Counted from the first letter of the stretch, positions 53,084-62,090 are shown. The stretch is 64,000 nt of DNA from Rossellomorea vietnamensis (GCF_025398035.1 NZ_CP104558.1:3606001-3670000); one strand, 5' to 3'. Notes: generated from the sequence alone by a model not told the origin. Made by a program: numbers and translations.

Positions 53084-54151
53084 TCATCCATTATGATATT
53101 TATACATCCACAATACTCCGGATTTCAACAATCGGGCGACCCGTCCTGTAATGGAGCGCTCATTCACCAGTCCGAAGCCATGCTTCTTTCCGAGTGAACC
53201 AAGGATCCCCTTTAGCTTGATCTTTGGTAGCTCTGCCGGAAGCTCTTCGTTATTCCAGCGCTTCAGTAAAATGGTGACGATTTGTTCTGCCTGCCCTTCG
53301 GCAAGTTGCGCACTTGGAGCTTGAGGAAGGCTTGCGCAGTCACCGACCACATACACGTTCTCATCCTGTGGCAGGTTATGATACTTTGTCAGGATGACGC
53401 GACCGCTTGCATCCTTTTCCACATCCATATCGCGAACGACCTTGCTCGGTTGAATCCCGGCAGTCCACACGATGGCATCACAGAAAATCTGTTCTTCGTG
53501 GTTATGCAGTGTATTCGGTTCCACTCTTGTAATATTGGAATTGTTCACGATTTCTACGCCATTTTCGTCAAACCAGCCGTGAACATAAGAGCTCAGACGT
53601 TCCGGGAAGGCATTTAGGATACGCGGGCCACGGTCGAATAGCTTAATCTTCAGGTCAGAACGGCTTTCCCTAAGCTCACTGGCAAGTTCAATCCCGCTTA
53701 AGCCTGCGCCGACGATTCCGACGATTGACCCCGCTGGAAGATTACACAGGGTTTGATACGTTTTTCGTGACCTTTCAATTGTTTGAATCGAGAACGTATG
53801 TTCATCTGCACCCGGTACATTATGATATTTATCTTCACACCCAAGTCCGATGACAAGGTCGTCATAAGGGACGGGATCCTGATCTTTCATACGAACGAGT
53901 TTATTCTCCATGTCCACGCCTGAGATATCTCCGTATACATAGGATAACCGGGCATGTTCCGGGAATGATACGCGTACATGCTGATCTGAAATCGTACCGG
54001 CAGCAAGCGCATAGTATTCTGTCTTCAGACAGTGATAAGGATTTCTGTCAATCAGGGTAATCGATACATCTTCAGGTAATTGGTTGGGTAACAAGCGAAG
54101 AAGGACGCGCATGTTCCCATATCCTCCGCCAAGCAGAACTAATTGTTTCAT
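53084..54151 (-). CDS. yutJ: NADH dehydrogenase-like flavoprotein YutJ
   Basis: FAD-dependent pyridine-nucleotide oxidoreductase of 355 residues. The FAD motif GGGYGNMRVLLRL lies at the N-terminus and the NAD motif GIVGAGLSGIELASELRE near residue 145. VYVVGDCASLPQAPSAQLA, the FAD-ribityl contact, is near residue 270. It resembles type II NADH dehydrogenases but is shorter and has no clear membrane anchor. AAAGGGGA precedes the ATG at 54151. In B. subtilis yutJ lies by yuzD and yuzB, as here. The electron acceptor is unknown. Confidence 0.87.
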   Translation of the reverse strand: MKQLVLLGGGYGNMRVLLRLLPNQLPEDVSITLIDRNPYHCLKTEYYALAAGTISDQHVRVSFPEHARLSYVYGDISGVDMENKLVRMKDQDPVPYDDLVIGLGCEDKYHNVPGADEHTFSIQTIERSRKTYQTLCNLPAGSIVGIVGAGLSGIELASELRESRSDLKIKLFDRGPRILNAFPERLSSYVHGWFDENGVEIVNNSNITRVEPNTLHNHEEQIFCDAIVWTAGIQPSKVVRDMDVEKDASGRVILTKYHNLPQDENVYVVGDCASLPQAPSAQLAEGQAEQIVTILLKRWNNEELPAELPKIKLKGILGSLGKKHGFGLVNERSITGRVARLLKSGVLWMYKYHNG

Positions 54152-54478
54152 GGAAATTTCCCCTTTTTGCACTCTACATTATTGTTGAAATAGTGTGTTT
54201 GTATATGATTTATATCCCGTTATGGATCGGGACAGGATTAAAGGACAGTCACGCCGGAGCGGGTCCTGGCAAAGTAAGCATTTTCAATGTGAAGCATAAT
54301 TCGAGTAAATTCTACATAAATAAACCTATTAACATTAAAAGTATATCGAAATAAAGGTGTTTTCACAACAGAAATAAGCGAAAATGTTCACAATCTGTTA
54401 TACCATTACATGGAATGCAAATCATTGACGATAAGGTCAAAAAAAGGTAGCATAACAAAGAGTAGTGAGGTGATGGAA
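54152..54478. other. Intergenic gap between divergent yutJ and yuzB
   Basis: The 327-bp stretch is AT-rich near yuzB and GC-richer around 54220-54275. I see no RNA gene, strong promoter or repeat; it must hold the promoters of both divergent genes. Confidence 0.6.
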
Positions 54479-54715
54479 TTGAAACCTATTATTGAATTTT
54501 GTATAAGCAATCTTGCTAGCGGTGCGCAAAAGGCGCTTGAGATATTAGAAAGAGACCCGAACCTTGATGTCATTGAGTACGGATGCCTGGGATACTGCGG
54601 AAAATGCGCCCAGTCCTTTTATGCTCTCGTCAACGGGGAGGTCGTAACAGGCGACACGCCTGAAGAACTGGTGGATCATATCTATCAATTCCTTGAAGAA
54701 AACCCGATGTTCTAA
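54479..54715 (+). CDS. yuzB: YuzB-like protein (DUF1450, TTG start)
   Basis: Protein of 78 residues of the YuzB/DUF1450 family. From TTG it reads [17 protein letters not shown], matching the family start [31 protein letters not shown] follows with three closely spaced Cys, and the end is FLEENPMF. The arrangement suggests a thioredoxin-like or Fe-S/metal protein. The ATG at 54473 abuts the ribosome-binding site GAGGTG, so TTG at 54479, six bases on, is the better start. A terminator follows directly. Confidence 0.87.
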   Translation: MKPIIEFCISNLASGAQKALEILERDPNLDVIEYGCLGYCGKCAQSFYALVNGEVVTGDTPEELVDHIYQFLEENPMF

Positions 54716-54719
54716 CGAA

Positions 54720-54747
54720 AAGCCGGTATTGACCGGCTTATTTTTTT
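54720..54747 (+). terminator. Terminator of yuzB
   Basis: Stem AAGCCGGT / ACCGGCTT with a four-base loop, then A and seven T residues. Confidence 0.9.
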
Positions 54748-54765
54748 GTTCATTTGGAATAAACG

Positions 54766-54800
54766 AAAGAACACTGGTGGAGTGTCCACCAGTGTTCTTT
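54766..54800 (-). terminator. Terminator of the DUF2225 gene
   Basis: Fifteen-base perfect stem AAAGAACACTGGTGG / CCACCAGTGTTCTTT directly next to the minus-strand stop codon at 54801; a T-rich tract follows on either strand. Confidence 0.85.
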
Positions 54801-55499
54801 TTACATCGATTTAGATTCTTTATATTCTTCCCTGATCTCGTACCACCGTTCCCTGGCCATATCAATGATCTTCGGTTCAGTAGACAGATGCTGCTTTCCG
54901 ATGACTTTAGAAAGATAGATTACGGATTCCTCGATTTTATTCTGTCTCCTGAGTAATTCGGCAATGATGTATAGAAGCTTTGTTTCAGACATTAGAGAAC
55001 CTGATGTACCATCTGTCATATAAGCATCTATGTACTCATGTGTAGCAAGGTTAATAAAGCGCCTTTCCTGTTCTTGATCATCCGTTTTCCGGTAGAGCCA
55101 GGCAGTCCGGAGATATAACCCTGCAATGGTCAACTTTTTTTCCTTTTTGATCAAAGCACAATAAGCAGCAAGCTTATACGTGTTGATCGCATCTTCATAT
55201 GACCTGAGCTTTCCGTAATCCTGAGGCTGCCAGTGCAGACTGATCTTCTCTTTCAGTTCACTCTTGAGCACAGGTGGGATATAGGCAGTGAAGTCATCTG
55301 TATATGAAAACCCGCATCTCGGGCAAACCGAAACGTTATAAAGCAAAGGGTTTATTTCAGCTGCTTGATACAGGGGACAAAAGTCACTGTCATAGCCTGA
55401 AAGCTTTACAAAGCGGGACCGTATCTTTGTCGTACTGAAGGAGTGTTTACACGAAAGACATTGCGTCTTTTTATCATAAAAGGGCGTCACCACCGTCAT
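54801..55499 (-). CDS. DUF2225-family protein with zinc-ribbon-like cysteines
   Basis: Protein of 232 residues from the ATG at 55499, which has TGAGGTGAG upstream; the frame is open much further 5' but without a site. The N-terminal part has two CxxC pairs (TQCLSCKHSF, then CPRCGFSYTD), a probable zinc ribbon. The remaining 150 residues are helical with a TPR-like pattern (AGLYLRTAWLYRKTDDQEQE, LLYIIAELLRRQNKIEESV). This fits DUF2225. It lies divergently from yutM. The function is unknown. Confidence 0.82.
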   Translation of the reverse strand: MTVVTPFYDKKTQCLSCKHSFSTTKIRSRFVKLSGYDSDFCPLYQAAEINPLLYNVSVCPRCGFSYTDDFTAYIPPVLKSELKEKISLHWQPQDYGKLRSYEDAINTYKLAAYCALIKKEKKLTIAGLYLRTAWLYRKTDDQEQERRFINLATHEYIDAYMTDGTSGSLMSETKLLYIIAELLRRQNKIEESVIYLSKVIGKQHLSTEPKIIDMARERWYEIREEYKESKSM

Positions 55500-55716
55500 G
55501 AATCTCACCTCATAATCGGGACTATTTACCTTATTATACCTTGGTGAAGGTGAAGTGAACCAGTATTTTCTATTCGTGTTGAGTAAAAAGTTGTGTTTAA
55601 TGAGAATATTCGTATAATTATCCTTCCAATCATTCACCAAAGCCCCATCGGTTGAGTAGTAAAATAGAAAGGAGTATACTAAGTAGTAAGAAATGAAAAG
55701 GTTGGGGGTGTAATGA

Positions 55717-56079
55717 ATGAGTGAAGTTGTCATTCTAACAGAAGCTGCTGCCCTTCAGATTAAAGATATGATGAAGGAACATGACGAAACAGATGCCATG
55801 TTACGAGTAGCGGTAAAAGGGGGAGGCTGCAGCGGCCTTTCTTATGGTATGGGATTTGAACATGAGCTTCAAGATGGAGATACAACGACAGAACAGCATG
55901 GAATCAAGCTGGTCGTAGCAAAAAATGATGCTGCCATCCTGAATGGAACAAAAATAGATTACAAGCAGTCCATGATGGGCGGCGGATTCACCATCGACAA
56001 TCCGAACGCCATCGCTTCATGCGGGTGCGGATCGTCTTTCGTGACGGCGACGAATAAAGGTACGCCGGAAAATTGCTAA
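55717..56079 (+). CDS. yutM: A-type Fe-S carrier YutM (ErpA/IscA family)
   Basis: A-type Fe-S carrier of 120 residues. The conserved cysteines occur as GGGCSGLSYGM and CGCGSSF, the usual single Cys followed by CxC. The N-terminal LTEAAALQIKDMM is typical. GGGGGTG lies before the ATG. It most likely passes clusters from SufBCD to target enzymes, together with YutI. A palindromic terminator of the GGGACGGACCT family follows nine bases after the stop. Confidence 0.94.
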   Translation: MSEVVILTEAAALQIKDMMKEHDETDAMLRVAVKGGGCSGLSYGMGFEHELQDGDTTTEQHGIKLVVAKNDAAILNGTKIDYKQSMMGGGFTIDNPNAIASCGCGSSFVTATNKGTPENC

Positions 56080-56087
56080 ACATAAAA

Positions 56088-56123
56088 GGGACGGACCTCA
56101 CAAATTGAGGTCCGTCCCTTTTT
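56088..56123. terminator. Bidirectional terminator formed by a GGGACGGACCT palindrome
   Basis: GGGACGGACCTCA (56088-56100) pairs with TGAGGTCCGTCCC (56106-56118) around a five-base loop, followed by a T-run. It ends yutM and may also end the minus-strand gene at 56129. It is the second short perfect member of the repeat family. Confidence 0.85.
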
Positions 56124-56128
56124 CGCTC

Positions 56129-56773
56129 TTAATGAATATTTTTCAGTGCTTCTTCAACAGGTGTGTCACCGCTTAAGATTTCGAATACTTTGTGGTTGGT
56201 TTCTTCGATGGTTAAAGAGTCCACGAGTACTTTCGCGACATCTGCACGGGAAATGTCACGACTTTTATCCGTGATGCTTGTTGCCGCTTCGATCTTTCCG
56301 GTTGCATCATCGAATGAAAGGGATCCTGGCCGTACGATGGTATAGTTCAAGCCGCTCTCTTTCAAGTGGGCATCGGCAGCACCTTTGGCTTTTAAATAGA
56401 ATTGTAATTCATCCGGTCCGCTTGAAGGATTATCGGCCCCCATGGAGCTGAGCATCACAAAACGCTCGATTCCCATCTTCTTCGCATAATCCACTGCTTT
56501 CTTAGCACCCTCCTGGTCGATGGCTAACGTCTTGTCATCCCCAGTCGATCCACCACTGCCGGCTGCAAAAATGACGGCATTCACATTTTCAAGGGCATAC
56601 GAGAAATCCTGTTCAAGATCTGCAACAATCGGTCTTGCTCCCAAGTCTTCCATTTCCTTCGCCTGTTCTGTCTTTCGGATCATGGCTCTCGCGAAATGCT
56701 GACTGCTATTTGAAAGCTCTTTTAATATATGGCGGCCAGTGCTGCCGTTTGCTCCAATAACTAACACATTCAT
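56129..56773 (-). CDS. Atypical SDR/NmrA-like NAD(P)-binding protein (YhfK-like)
   Basis: Protein of 214 residues with a Rossmann fold: the N-terminal LVIGANGSTGRHILKEL carries GxxGxxG, and AVIFAAGSGGSTGDD and RFVMLSSMGADNP follow. The catalytic Tyr of classical SDRs is replaced by the YLKAKGAADAHLKESGLNY region, YxxxK being YLKAK. It belongs to the extended/atypical SDR5-type group that includes YhfK; a sugar-nucleotide or quinone substrate cannot be told. AAAGGA lies before the ATG at 56773. It stands alone between yutM and yumC. Confidence 0.84.
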   Translation of the reverse strand: MNVLVIGANGSTGRHILKELSNSSQHFARAMIRKTEQAKEMEDLGARPIVADLEQDFSYALENVNAVIFAAGSGGSTGDDKTLAIDQEGAKKAVDYAKKMGIERFVMLSSMGADNPSSGPDELQFYLKAKGAADAHLKESGLNYTIVRPGSLSFDDATGKIEAATSITDKSRDISRADVAKVLVDSLTIEETNHKVFEILSGDTPVEEALKNIH

Positions 56774-56916
56774 TTTACACATCATCCTTTATCTGAAATT
56801 TTTTGTCCTACTATTGGTCTACCCATTCATAATGAAAATAAACAAGGGAGTCGGCGTGAATAGGTGAAGAGCACAATGGTCGGAAGGAAGTTGTGATCGC
56901 AAACTCTAATATCAAT

Positions 56917-56950
56917 AAAAAAAAGCCCAGGATACGGTATCCTGAGCCTT
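56917..56950 (-). terminator. Terminator of yumC
   Basis: Minus-strand hairpin GGCTCAGGATAC / GTATCCTGGGC followed by eight U residues. Confidence 0.87.
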
Positions 56951-56958
56951 GAATGGTA

Positions 56959-57957
56959 TTAATCCGTAAACATGGACGTACTGTGCATCGGCTGCACCCT
57001 TGCTTTTGGATCCATATACGCTTTGGCATTGTTGACGGCTGTCGGGGCCTCGCCGAATCCACTTGCAATGAGTTTGACTTTCCCATCATACGTACTGATA
57101 TCACCGGCTGCATAAATGCCCGGGATATTCGTTTCCATTCTGGAATTGACCACGATTGAATTCTTTTCGATTTCAAGACCCCAATCTTTGATCGGACCGA
57201 GGGAGGAGACAAATCCGAAATTGACAATTAATTCATCAAGGTCGATAATTTCCTTTTCGTCGCCTTTCGTTTCCTCCAGTACGAGCTGATTGATCTTCTC
57301 TTCATCGACGACCAACTCAGATGGGACGTATGGGGTTTTCAGTTCAACCGTGGAGTTGTGTAAATTCTCCACGCTGTGCTCATGAGCCCTGAATTTATCG
57401 CGTCTATGTACGAGATAAACTTTTTCTGCAACCGGCTCAAGCATAAGCGCCCAATCAACAGCAGAGTCCCCGCCGCCGCAAATGACCACTTTCTTCCCTC
57501 TGAAATGCTCGAGGTTATCGACAAAGTAATGAAGGTTTTTACCTTCAAATTCAGACGCATGCTCGAGTTCCAGGCGGCGTGGCTGGAAGGCGCCGTTCCC
57601 TGCCGTAATGATGATCGTTCTGGAAAAATGGACTTCTTTATCGGTGGTAAGCTTGAACATGCCGTCAGCCTGTTTTTCTACACCTTCCACGGCCTGCTCC
57701 AGACAGATGGTCGTTTCGAATTTCGCCATTTGCTCTTTTAGATTATTGACGAGGTCCTGGGCCTTCACTTTTGGAAAGCCGGCAACGTCATATATGTATT
57801 TCTCAGGATAAAGAGTAGCAAGCTGCCCCCCGAGTTGTGGTAAACTTTCGATGATCTTGACTGATGCTTTTCTCATTCCGCCATAGAACGCTGTAAACAG
57901 CCCCGTTGGACCGCCGCCTATGATCGTAATATCATACACTTTTTGATCTTCCTTCAA
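56959..57957 (-). CDS. yumC: Ferredoxin-NADP+ reductase YumC (TTG start)
   Basis: Thioredoxin-reductase-like ferredoxin/flavodoxin-NADP+ reductase of 332 residues. The FAD motif [14 protein letters not shown], the GGQL element in [15 protein letters not shown], the NADP motif [13 protein letters not shown] and the C-terminal [19 protein letters not shown] are all present. No CxxC is present, which separates it from thioredoxin reductase. TTG at 57957 is chosen: GGAGGG lies six bases upstream and the product then starts [15 protein letters not shown], as in B. subtilis YumC. The ATG at 57975 lies upstream of that site. Confidence 0.93.
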   Translation of the reverse strand: MKEDQKVYDITIIGGGPTGLFTAFYGGMRKASVKIIESLPQLGGQLATLYPEKYIYDVAGFPKVKAQDLVNNLKEQMAKFETTICLEQAVEGVEKQADGMFKLTTDKEVHFSRTIIITAGNGAFQPRRLELEHASEFEGKNLHYFVDNLEHFRGKKVVICGGGDSAVDWALMLEPVAEKVYLVHRRDKFRAHEHSVENLHNSTVELKTPYVPSELVVDEEKINQLVLEETKGDEKEIIDLDELIVNFGFVSSLGPIKDWGLEIEKNSIVVNSRMETNIPGIYAAGDISTYDGKVKLIASGFGEAPTAVNNAKAYMDPKARVQPMHSTSMFTD

Positions 57958-58146
57958 CTTGATCCCTCCAACCATTTAGATATGCTTCTTTTACCTTTAT
58001 TCTATCACACAGCTTTTGATTATTCCCAATGATAGAAGATGTATGTTCAGATAAATCAGACTTATCTATGAAAGAAGCTACGACTTTTGATTGATTCAAC
58101 AGACATTTTTTAAATATTCTTAAGAATTTAATTTCCTATATATATC

Positions 58147-58175
58147 TTGAAAATGCTAGGCAAAAAGAATATTAT
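58147..58175 (+). promoter_or_regulatory. Candidate sigma-A promoter of yumB
   Basis: TTGAAA-17 bp-TATTAT. It leaves a leader of about 250 nt in the 475-bp gap between divergent yumC and yumB. Confidence 0.55.
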
Positions 58176-58232
58176 GTAATGTAGACATATTGTTAAGAAT
58201 TTATGACAATTTTCGCATAACTATGGAGTAGT

Positions 58233-58250
58233 TCGTGAAATATGTCACAT
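58233..58250. promoter_or_regulatory. Rex-like operator upstream of yumB
   Basis: TCGTGAA-ATAT-GTCACAT matches the Rex half-sites TTGTGAA and TTCACAA at 11 of 14 positions. Rex senses the NADH/NAD+ ratio and controls NADH dehydrogenase genes in Gram-positive bacteria. The site is downstream of the candidate promoter, as for a roadblock repressor. Confidence 0.5.
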
Positions 58251-58432
58251 ACTTTGTTCTCATATTTTTATACACTATTTCCTTTTTCAATAAGGAAAAA
58301 ACATCGCGTTTGATTTGTTTTAGCTTCCTTTTTATAGGGAAAAAGATAATAGTATCAGATTGAACGGGATAAAAACGCATAATGTGGAGGACTCTAAGAG
58401 TATCCAAAGCAAATTTATCAAAAAAGGTGGAT

Positions 58433-59659
58433 GTGATTCAGTTGAGAAAGCCAAGAATCGTTGTATTAGGTGCAGGTTATGGTGGATTAATGACGGTAAC
58501 CCGTCTTCAAAAGCAACTCGGAACAAATGAAGCAGAAATTATTTTAATTAATAAGAACGATTATCATTATGAAACCACTTGGTTACACGAAGCTTCAGCA
58601 GGTACGCTACATCACGACCGTGTGCGCTACGACGTGAAAGACGTTGTCAACACGAGCAAAGTGAACTTCCTGCAAGCGACTGTTGAAGATATCAAAGTGG
58701 AAGAGAAGAAAGTCATCACGGGTGAAGGCGAAGTAGAATTTGATTACCTGGTAGTGGCTCTTGGTGCAGAATCCGAGACATTCGGAATTCAAGGCCTTCA
58801 TGAGCATGCATTCATGATTTCGAACATCAACTCTGCCCGTCAAATCCGTGAGCACATTGAATTGCAATTTGCTACGTATAAGAACGAAGGAGAATTGAAC
58901 GATGAACGCTTGACCATTGTTGTAGGTGGAGCAGGGTTCACTGGTATCGAATTCCTCGGAGAACTGGGTAACCGTGTTCCTGAGCTTTGCCATGAATATG
59001 ATATAGACCGTAAGAAAGTGCGCATCGTATGTGTGGAAGCTGCACCGATGATCCTTCCTGGATTCGATCCGGAGCTAGTAAAATACGCACGTGCCAAGCT
59101 TGAGAAAAAAGGCGTGGAATTCCATATCGGAACTCCACTGAAAGAAGCAAAGGCAGACAGCGTACTCATCTCCAAAGGTGAAGATGAAGTCGAAGAAATC
59201 AAAGCTGGTACGATTGTATGGGCTGCAGGTGTTCGTGGTAACTCCATCATCGAAAGAGCTGGAATCGAAAACATGCGTGCCCGCGTCAAAATCAACCGTG
59301 ATCTTCGCGCACCTGGACATGACAATATCTTCATCATTGGTGACTGTTCACTGATGATCAATGAAGAAACGGATCGTCCATACCCGCCGACTGCACAGAT
59401 CGCTATGCAGCAAGGGGAAGTATGTGCCCGTAACATCGCATCTTTACTGCACGGTAAAGAGGATCTGGAATTATTCACTCCGGACATCAAAGGTACCGTA
59501 TGTTCACTTGGTGAAGATGATGCGATCGGTGTCGTCTATGGCAAGAAAATCACCGGTACTAAAGCTTCCTTCATGAAGAAGGTTGTCGACAACCGTGCTC
59601 TTTACATGGTTGGTGGACCATCACTAGTGTTCAAAAAAGGTAAATTCAAGTTCTTTTAA
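58433..59659 (+). CDS. yumB: Type II NADH dehydrogenase YumB
   Basis: Membrane-associated NADH:quinone oxidoreductase of about 405-410 residues. The FAD motif [16 protein letters not shown], the NADH motif [29 protein letters not shown] and the conserved [15 protein letters not shown] are all present. The exact start is uncertain: GTG at 58433 has AAAAAGGTG five bases upstream, while TTG at 58442 also fits; the ATG at 58382 lacks a site. The upstream Rex-like box suggests control by NADH/NAD+. A terminator follows. Confidence 0.92.
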   Translation: MIQLRKPRIVVLGAGYGGLMTVTRLQKQLGTNEAEIILINKNDYHYETTWLHEASAGTLHHDRVRYDVKDVVNTSKVNFLQATVEDIKVEEKKVITGEGEVEFDYLVVALGAESETFGIQGLHEHAFMISNINSARQIREHIELQFATYKNEGELNDERLTIVVGGAGFTGIEFLGELGNRVPELCHEYDIDRKKVRIVCVEAAPMILPGFDPELVKYARAKLEKKGVEFHIGTPLKEAKADSVLISKGEDEVEEIKAGTIVWAAGVRGNSIIERAGIENMRARVKINRDLRAPGHDNIFIIGDCSLMINEETDRPYPPTAQIAMQQGEVCARNIASLLHGKEDLELFTPDIKGTVCSLGEDDAIGVVYGKKITGTKASFMKKVVDNRALYMVGGPSLVFKKGKFKFF

Positions 59660-59677
59660 GCCTTGAAGGTTAAAATG

Positions 59678-59708
59678 AAAGCAGAGTGGATTCCACTCTG
59701 CTTTTTAT
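59678..59708 (+). terminator. Terminator of yumB
   Basis: Stem AAAGCAGAGTGG / CCACTCTGCTTT with a three-base loop, then T residues. Confidence 0.9.
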
Positions 59709-59737
59709 TATGAAGGAATTAGACGGAGGTGCTTGCA

Positions 59738-60220
59738 ATGAAAAGGGGTAAGGTGTGGCTGGCCGTTGCAGGTCTGGTCATAGATGAAGATGGGAAATGG
59801 CTCGTGGTCAAAAAGAAATACAGCGGATTGAAAGGGATGTGGTCCCTGCCAGCAGGATTTGTCAACGCCGGGGAAACCGTTGATGAAGCAGTCATAAGAG
59901 AAGTGAAGGAAGAAACGGGATTACATACAACCATTAAAGGGATCATCGGCGTAAGGTCCGGGGTCATCCAGAACGACATCAGCGACAACATGATGATCTT
60001 TCTATTGGAGAATAAGGGAATTTCTTCTATTGAAAAAGAAGAAGCTGAGTTATGGGATGTCCAGTGGAAATCGCCTCAGGAACTTCTGGCAGATGAGAAG
60101 ACATCCGTGATGGTGCATGAGATGATCAAACGAATGAGTTCCATGCAGAAGTTGAATCTGATCGAGGGCATCAATCCCGGTGACCAATTCGCCTACACAC
60201 AATATCGTTTATTTTTATAA
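59738..60220 (+). CDS. Nudix hydrolase
   Basis: Nucleoside-diphosphate-X pyrophosphatase-type enzyme of 160 residues. The Nudix box is complete at residues 40-62: GFVNAGETVDEAVIREVKEE then TGL, with Glu46, Arg54, Glu55, Glu58 and Glu59 in place. The N-terminal strand AVAGLVIDEDGKWLVVKKKYSG precedes it. GGAGG lies eight bases before the ATG at 59738; the GTG at 59729 overlaps the site. The substrate is unknown. Confidence 0.92.
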   Translation: MKRGKVWLAVAGLVIDEDGKWLVVKKKYSGLKGMWSLPAGFVNAGETVDEAVIREVKEETGLHTTIKGIIGVRSGVIQNDISDNMMIFLLENKGISSIEKEEAELWDVQWKSPQELLADEKTSVMVHEMIKRMSSMQKLNLIEGINPGDQFAYTQYRLFL

Positions 60221-60378
60221 AATTCTGTAAATTTTAAGAAAGAAAGAGATAATGAAAGAAAAACACAAATGTATTCGCTTTCTTAAAGGTACATCCCCTT
60301 TAACGTCCCTTTTCTTTATTTAGGATAGATGATATATTATCAGAAAATTAAGAAATTAAAGAAAAGGGAGAGGGAAAA

Positions 60379-60504
60379 ATGAGAGCTACTGCGAATGCTA
60401 AAACGAAATACTGTCTTTATTGTTCAGGAAAAGGATACTTTCAGTTAGTATTGGGTGGTTCTGAAACGTGTCCGTGCTGCTGCGGCAGCGGGAAACAGAA
60501 ATAA
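60379..60504 (+). CDS. yuiA: YuiA-like small zinc-ribbon protein
   Basis: 41-residue protein with two Cys clusters: KYCLYCSGKGYF (CxxCxGxG) and SETCPCCCGSGK (CxCCCGxG). This is the DnaJ-type zinc-binding pattern, so one zinc ion is likely. GAGAGGGA lies four to five bases before the ATG. It sits just upstream of yuiB, as in B. subtilis (yuiA-yuiB). It is too short for usual ORF cut-offs. The function is unknown. Confidence 0.85.
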   Translation: MRATANAKTKYCLYCSGKGYFQLVLGGSETCPCCCGSGKQK

Positions 60505-60528
60505 CCCCTAAAGGATAGAGGATGAGAG

Positions 60529-60592
60529 CAGACCTAACGAAGGTGGATACTTCCCTTGTGGAGTATGGAAACCGGTGTTGGGTCTGTTTTTT
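60529..60592 (+). terminator. Large hairpin terminator of yuiA
   Basis: CAGACCTAAC (60529-60538) pairs with GTTGGGTCTG (60577-60586), enclosing a second stem around ATACTTCC / GGAGTAT, and is followed by six T residues. Confidence 0.75.
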
Positions 60593-60653
60593 CATGTCTG
60601 GATGATAAAATAAGTTTATTTTGTGAATAAGTGACAAATCTTTCCCTGAAATA

Positions 60654-60683
60654 TTGACGCTTACATTTCACTCGGGGTACACT
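60654..60683 (+). promoter_or_regulatory. Candidate sigma-A promoter of yuiB
   Basis: TTGACG-18 bp-TACACT, 30 bp upstream of the yuiB start region. Confidence 0.6.
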
Positions 60684-60714
60684 ATTCTTTAGTGTTATGG
60701 AGGTGTAATTTGAA

Positions 60715-61032
60715 ATGCCTATACATGTAATGATTATATCGATGCTTCTATTTTTTGTTCTATTTTTCGGAATAGGATTTTTGTTAAATATGTTATTGCG
60801 CATGACATGGATCATGGCCATCATTTATCCGATTGTCGTTATTTTTATCGTGGACGAAGTTCGTTTTATAGATTATTTCCGAAATGCAGGGGAGTCTTTT
60901 TCAGAACTTGGGACCAGACTCAGCCACTTGGCTGTAGCCGATCTCGTGATTCTCGGAAGCGGCCTCGCAGGTGCCATCCTGTCAGGCATCGTCATGAGAA
61001 TCCTGAGAGCAAAAGGATATCGAATGTTCTAA
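60715..61032 (+). CDS. yuiB: YuiB-like membrane protein
   Basis: Integral membrane protein of 105 residues with three hydrophobic segments: IHVMIISMLLFFVLFFGIGF, MTWIMAIIYPIVVIFIV, and VILGSGLAGAILSGIVM. Its short basic tail is RAKGYRMF. TGGAGGTG lies 10 or so bases before the ATG, somewhat long but no alternative start exists. It fits the Bacillus YuiB family and its gene order. The function is unknown. A strong terminator follows. Confidence 0.85.
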   Translation: MPIHVMIISMLLFFVLFFGIGFLLNMLLRMTWIMAIIYPIVVIFIVDEVRFIDYFRNAGESFSELGTRLSHLAVADLVILGSGLAGAILSGIVMRILRAKGYRMF

Positions 61033-61036
61033 CCAC

Positions 61037-61083
61037 ATCCGTTTAACCGGGAACCTAAATCCCAAGGTTGAACGGATTTTTTA
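61037..61083 (+). terminator. Terminator of yuiB
   Basis: Twelve-base stem ATCCGTTTAACC / GGTTGAACGGAT followed by a T-run. Confidence 0.88.
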
Positions 61084-61094
61084 TTTGGGATGAA

Positions 61095-61144
61095 AGCAAG
61101 TGCCTGGAGCGGAAAGGAACGGTCTCTGTTTCCAGGCACTTGCT
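61095..61144. repeat. 50-bp palindromic repeat related to the 27.5-kb element
   Basis: AGCAAGTGCCTGGA (61095-61108) is mirrored perfectly by TCCAGGCACTTGCT (61131-61144). The inner sequence begins GCGGAAA, and CCTGGAGCGGAAA resembles CCTGCAGCGGAAA at the right end of the 27531 element. There is no T-run, so it is not an ordinary terminator. Confidence 0.6.
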
Positions 61145-61304
61145 CATAAATATTAATTCCTCTAAGAAAATATTTTAGAAAATAGAACATACTAGTTGAA
61201 GTATAGAATAGCCTGGTTTTAAAGGACTTTTCCCCTAAAAGGAAAACTAAAATAATTTCCAAATATTACAACTATTCGATTTTTTTATCAATTTATGCAT
61301 ATAT

Positions 61305-61340
61305 CTCCTCCCCAATGGGAAGTATGTAGGGTGGGAGGAG
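61305..61340 (+). promoter_or_regulatory. Hairpin sequestering the yuiC ribosome-binding site
   Basis: CTCCTCCC (61305-61312) is perfectly complementary to GGGAGGAG (61333-61340), the ribosome-binding site seven bases before the yuiC ATG. It may act as a translational control element if the transcript includes both arms. Confidence 0.5.
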
Positions 61341-61347
61341 TGAATAC

Positions 61348-62052
61348 ATGAATCTGTTTAAAATTTGGACGAAGAGATTCGTTATGATCAGTTTATTTAT
61401 CCTTGCACTCGGTACGACCTTTCAATCGGTGTCGGGGGTAGAGGCACAGACCTTTAAAACCTGGATGATGGACAAGGGTGACAGTGATCAAAAGAGTCTC
61501 CAAGACAATGAGCATAAGACAAATCCACTGCATTTGTCATTCAAGTTTCTTAAAAGGTTTACAGGCTATGAGACAAAAGTGTCAGCCAGTGCATCTGCTG
61601 AGCCTGCCACATTGGAAGAATCCATCGATTGGGATCAATATACGAAACATAAGGTTGTAGCGACGGGCTATACGGCCGGCGTTGAATCGACGGGGAAGGA
61701 CCCCGGTCATCCCCTTTACGGCATTACATATTCAGGAGTGAAAGTGAAGCGCGATCTGTATTCTACGATAGCCGCGGATATTTCCGTCTATCCAATCGGA
61801 ACCATCCTGTTTATCCCTCACTATGGGTATGGGGTCGTAGCTGATACAGGGAGTGCGATCAAAGGAAATAAATTAGACCTCTATTATGAAACGGTGGACG
61901 ACGTTTATAATGAGTGGGGCAAACAGACACTGGAAGTCTATGTGGTCCAGATGGGTACGGGTGAATTATCCGAACAGGAATTGACCGACCTTAATGAGAA
62001 CAAATCCATGCAGGTTTTCAGGCAGCAGATATTATCACCTGAAAAAGAATAG
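61348..62052 (+). CDS. yuiC: 3D-domain protein YuiC (Sps, stationary-phase muralytic type)
   Basis: Exported protein of 234 residues. The N-terminal segment [15 protein letters not shown] is a signal or anchor. After a linker of about 80 residues comes the 3D domain: [32 protein letters not shown] and [20 protein letters not shown], with the three conserved Asp residues that name the fold. YuiC of B. subtilis is a lytic transglycosylase with an MltA-like double-psi barrel, so cell-wall cleavage in stationary phase or sporulation is likely. GGGAGGAG precedes the ATG and lies in a hairpin. Confidence 0.9.
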   Translation: MNLFKIWTKRFVMISLFILALGTTFQSVSGVEAQTFKTWMMDKGDSDQKSLQDNEHKTNPLHLSFKFLKRFTGYETKVSASASAEPATLEESIDWDQYTKHKVVATGYTAGVESTGKDPGHPLYGITYSGVKVKRDLYSTIAADISVYPIGTILFIPHYGYGVVADTGSAIKGNKLDLYYETVDDVYNEWGKQTLEVYVVQMGTGELSEQELTDLNENKSMQVFRQQILSPEKE

Positions 62053-62059
62053 AAAAGGG

Positions 62060-62090
62060 GCACGCAGTCAACCTGCGTGCTTTATTTATT
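62060..62090 (+). terminator. Terminator of yuiC
   Basis: Stem GCACGCAG / CTGCGTGC with a five-base loop, then TTTATTTATT. Confidence 0.87.

Noticed and set aside
56811..57227. 138-codon open frame on the minus strand overlapping yumC
   Set aside because: It lies in another frame of the yumC gene and its terminator, has no ribosome-binding site and an unlikely composition.
58840..59490. 216-codon open frame antisense to yumB
   Set aside because: It is the complement of a well-recognised flavoprotein gene, with Ser/Thr/Pro-rich composition typical of antisense frames.
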